Shown: piece after piece, positions 5,549 through 7,457 of the stretch
Layout of the letters: each line of letters opens with the position of its first letter
Position numbering within the stretch: position 1 is the first letter of the stretch
Source of the DNA: JBHIER01 sp046760705 [NCBI: bacterium]
Lineage (GTDB): Bacteria; JBHIER01; G020348925
NCBI GenBank assembly: GCA_046760705.1
Contig: JBHIER010000154.1
Location: 1 to 7,457, forward strand
Reading direction: 5' to 3'
DNA: 7,457 nt
Notes under the pieces: generated by a model
The model's database searches: none
Seen by the model: only the letters and a program-made list of their open reading frames with translations
Told to the model about the DNA's origin: nothing
Program-made: the position numbers and the translations under genes

Positions 5549-6490
5549 TCACTTCAACAATGCCATCTTCCGCGTTTTGGCAAAATTCCCAGCGGTGAGC
5601 CGATAAAAATAGACTCCACTGGCCACCTCATTGCCGTAACTATCCCGCCCATCCCAGGTGGCGGTGTAATATCCAGCTTCTTTAGGTTTATCCACCAGCG
5701 TCCGCACCTCCTGCCCGAGCAAGTTGTAGATTTTGAGCGTAGTACGAAGAGCGTAGAGCTCAGAGACCGAACCCACCTCTCTGCTCTCTCCTCTTTGCTC
5801 TTCGCTCCATGCTCTCTGCTCTCTGCTGGGGATGGCGTAGTGGATGGTGGTGATGGGATTGAAGGGGTTGGGGTAGTTTTGGTCCAAAGCAAAGGCGGTC
5901 GGCAATTCTGCCGAGCTAACGGAGACTATACCTCCCACCGCACCCACATGGACATGGCCGTCAGTGACAGCCAATATGGGCATCAAGTCAGTGAAAGTAA
6001 AGGCCGCGGCCATAGCTGTGAATTCCAAATCGAGATCGGTCTCGAAATTCTCGACACTGACAACATCGTAGGTGATGTTGAGGACATTTATTACACCTTC
6101 TGCCCCAGTTGGTCTGACCCCATTGAAGGCAATATGGCCGGCTGAAACATTTACTGCCCCTGTAAAACCGGCCAATATTCCCGAATTGCTTATGTGGGTC
6201 AGGACATCGGCTTCCCAATCCAAAGATCCCGTGAAACTACCAAGAAAGGCATCGGGTGGATTGACATCCGACATATCAATGTTGATAGCCACCTCAATTT
6301 GAGTCCCGCTGGCTGGGTTAGGGTCAGAGGGTCTTGACTCCGCCCTGACCATACCGCTCTGTCCGAAGGCGGCATTGTCTGCAAGGAACAAAGCGAACAA
6401 AAAGACTAAAATTGCCGAGGGGCTACTATGACCGACACTTTTGAAGTGCTTCACTTTTTTAGGAGGGTTGCGCTTGAACTCCTTTGGCAT
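5549..6490 (-). CDS. Secreted cohesin-like protein with Por/T9SS-type sorting domain
   Basis: This is a 313-residue exported protein. A signal peptide covers about residues 1-44: basic KRNPPKKVKHFK, hydrophobic AILVFLFALFLA, cleavage near AFGQ. A cohesin-like beta-sandwich domain (about 51-183) contains DMSD, LGSFTGSLDW, ISNSGILAGFTGAVNV and LEFTAMAAAFTFTDLMPILA. The sorting domain (200-313) begins FALDQNYPNPFNP, continues with TLKIYNLLGQEVRTLVD and ATWDGRDSYGNEVASGVYFY, and ends TRKMALLK. The protein is probably carried across the outer membrane and held at the surface or released. Residues 222-249 are a low-complexity insertion. The frame is open back to 6727, but its first 79 codons belong to the preceding broken gene, so I place the start at ATG 6490. 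GTG 6454 is an alternative, giving a shorter signal peptide. Confidence 0.85.
   Translation of the reverse strand: MPKEFKRNPPKKVKHFKSVGHSSPSAILVFLFALFLADNAAFGQSGMVRAESRPSDPNPASGTQIEVAINIDMSDVNPPDAFLGSFTGSLDWEADVLTHISNSGILAGFTGAVNVSAGHIAFNGVRPTGAEGVINVLNITYDVVSVENFETDLDLEFTAMAAAFTFTDLMPILAVTDGHVHVGAVGGIVSVSSAELPTAFALDQNYPNPFNPITTIHYAIPSREQRAWSEEQRGESREVGSVSELYALRTTLKIYNLLGQEVRTLVDKPKEAGYYTATWDGRDSYGNEVASGVYFYRLTAGNFAKTRKMALLK
5744..5827 (-). repeat. Purine-rich low-complexity insertion in sorting domain
   Basis: On the coding strand this 84-base stretch is dominated by AGAGAGCAG/AGAGGAGAG-type words. It encodes SREQRAWSEEQRGESREVG plus a short tail, placed between two conserved beta strands (TTIHYAIP and TLKIYNLLGQ) that are normally only a few residues apart. 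Its length is a multiple of three, so the frame is kept. Confidence 0.6.
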
Positions 6491-6727
6491 CGAGCCCGTT
6501 CTCGATCTCCGATGACAATTGAGAGGCCGCCGGATCAACCTGCACCCTCTTTCCAGCTCCAACCCGTACGGGCTTGGTGCTGTGAGCCATCGGGCCTTTG
6601 ATGTAAAATGTTTGCCATCATCCCCACAGAGCCTCACCAAGCCGTACCAACCCTCGATATGAATCCTCATGCCACCGCATTGAATCCCATCGGGATCGTA
6701 GACAGTGACCACATCGCCGGCAATCAT
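6459..6727 (-). pseudogene. Frameshifted C-terminal part of the upstream secreted-protein gene
   Basis: Two frames together give the natural end of the gene entering from the right. In one, bases 6742-6612 read WWAWPGPMIAGDVVTVYDPD, then GIQCGGMRIHIEGWYGLVRL and CGDDGK. In the other, bases 6608-6459 read FYIKGPMAHSTKPVRVGAGK, continuing with RVQVDPAASQLSS to a TAA at 6459-6461. The AGDVVTVYDPDGxxCG unit is a small domain often seen after GWNLIS repeats in secreted proteins of this kind. One base appears missing near 6741-6750 and one in the T-run at 6611-6613 (A-run on the coding strand). The end overlaps the next gene's start by 32 bases. The cause may be mutation or sequencing error. Confidence 0.65.
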
Positions 6728-7457
6728 CGGTCCTGGCCAAGCCCACCACAGGGCGGACAGTCACCCGGCCCGCAGGGGTATACCAGGGTGGTCTCAGCCG
6801 CATCCGGGTAAATCTTCACCCAATAACCGAACCCAGGCATCATACACTTGAGAGAACTGAAGGGACCAGGCAGGGTGGGATCGAAGGTCAAGCCACCGTT
6901 AGCACCCTGACAGTGGGCCGCTCCATTCAGGTCAAAGCCCCGCACCACTCGATAGGAGCCGGTCCAGCCCGGGCTGTTGATGTTCTCTCCGCCTAAGAGA
7001 GAGTCGAGGGCTGTGGCCACTTGGCTCGCTTCCTCCGGCAGATAGCCGATGAGGTTCCAGCCCCGGTTCAAGGCCAGAGGCTCATCGCAGGGACACCGAC
7101 TCCCGCAGACCACTAAAGTGCACGCCTGGCTCACCTTCACCCAGTAGCCATACTGACAACCCATCCATTTCAGAGAGCTGAAGGGCGGTGGCAGACTGGG
7201 GTCGTAGGTCAGACCTCCGTTGGCCCCTTGGCCATGCTCAATACCCAACAGGTCAAATCCCCGGACCACTATCAGCCAGTCCGAGATAGAGACGGTGACC
7301 GAATCGACCGAGGAATCCCTCGGGGCAAGGTTAAAAGAGATCAGGTTCCAGCCCTCATTCAGAGGCACGCTCACACACATGGCTTCACGAATATGGACAT
7401 GGCCATCAGTGACGGTGAGAACAGGGAGCAAGTTCCTGAATGTCCCGGCCGCCGCCA
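6724..7457 (-). CDS. Secreted protein with two GWNLIS repeats (5' end beyond window)
   Basis: The frame is open to the window's right edge, so the N-terminus is missing. The first visible residues, AAAGTFRNLLPVLTVTDGHV, are the end of a cohesin-like domain and closely match AAAFTFTDLMPILAVTDGHV of the next gene. Two repeats follow, each with GWNLI, VVRGFDL, GANGGLT(Y/F)DP, PFSSLK and GYWVK. A cysteine-rich linker follows each (CTLVVCGSRCPC and CGPGDCPPC), suggesting disulfides outside the cytoplasm. The reading stops at TGA 6726-6724 because of a probable one-base frameshift near 6741-6750; the true C-terminus continues to 6459. It shares strand and probably transcript with the gene at 5549-6490. 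Function is unknown; surface binding or structural roles are likely. Confidence 0.8.
   Translation of the reverse strand, partial: AAAGTFRNLLPVLTVTDGHVHIREAMCVSVPLNEGWNLISFNLAPRDSSVDSVTVSISDWLIVVRGFDLLGIEHGQGANGGLTYDPSLPPPFSSLKWMGCQYGYWVKVSQACTLVVCGSRCPCDEPLALNRGWNLIGYLPEEASQVATALDSLLGGENINSPGWTGSYRVVRGFDLNGAAHCQGANGGLTFDPTLPGPFSSLKCMMPGFGYWVKIYPDAAETTLVYPCGPGDCPPCGGLGQDR
6811..7071 (-). repeat. GWNLIS repeat unit 2 (coding)
   Basis: Encodes a unit of about 87 residues starting LNRGWNLIGYL and ending GFGYWVKI. It is longer than unit 1 by about ten residues before VVRGFDL. Confidence 0.7.
7132..7362 (-). repeat. GWNLIS repeat unit 1 (coding)
   Basis: Encodes a unit of about 77 residues starting LNEGWNLISFNL and ending CQYGYWVKV. 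It is similar to unit 2 in protein and in DNA around the GANGGLT block. Confidence 0.7.

Noticed and set aside
5489-6145. Plus-strand ORF of 218 codons
   Set aside because: Antisense to the cohesin-like secreted protein gene, which has clear domains on the minus strand.
5549-6727. A single 392-residue protein starting at 6727
   Set aside because: Its first 79 residues belong to the upstream gene (MIAGDVVTVYDPDG...), and a signal peptide starting at residue 80 marks the real start.

Overview
The window suggests a bacterium of the FCB superphylum, probably a candidate phylum of the KSB1/Zixibacteria kind. The evidence is at the right end: secreted proteins with cohesin-like domains, 'GWNLIS' repeats and a C-terminal sorting domain of the Por/type IX secretion kind (motifs QNYPNPFNP and LKIYNLLGQEVRTLVD). 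Taxonomy is inferred from protein style only.

Layout. Bases 1-853 hold no convincing protein gene, but they contain a near-consensus sigma70 promoter (384-412) followed by about 440 bases of unexplained sequence. An NAD(P)-binding atypical short-chain dehydrogenase (NmrA/NDUFA9-like) lies at 860-1777. A 330-base spacer packed with hairpins, including a classic ATTCCTGC-GAAA-GCAGGAAT palindrome, separates it from a YjbQ/UPF0047 gene (2111-2530). Converging on this is a minus-strand pair: a two-cluster ferredoxin (3762-3935) overlapping a geranylgeranyl-reductase-family flavoprotein (2593-3765). They probably form a redox unit that saturates an isoprenoid chain.

Bases 4176-5444 are a gene graveyard. 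In order they hold an IS1634-like transposase remnant (+), a sigma54 activator AAA+ remnant with an internal deletion (-), a remnant of another sorting domain (+), and a broken PIN toxin/antitoxin locus. The last is the most striking object in the window. The antitoxin N-terminus lies on the minus strand, while its C-terminus and the coupled start of the PIN toxin lie on the plus strand. The breakpoints are two CTAG tetramers 134 bases apart. Flipping that segment on paper rebuilds an uninterrupted 71-residue antitoxin that overlaps the PIN start by 8 bases.

Bases 5549-7457 (minus) carry two tandem secreted-protein genes. The downstream one (5549-6490) is intact: signal peptide, cohesin-like domain and sorting domain, the last interrupted by a purine-rich low-complexity insertion. 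The upstream one runs off the right edge. It ends its own cohesin-like domain, carries two GWNLIS repeats and a small 'AGDVVTVYDPDG' domain, and is broken by two apparent single-base frameshifts. A naive open reading frame starting at 6727 wrongly fuses a piece of the upstream gene to the intact downstream gene.
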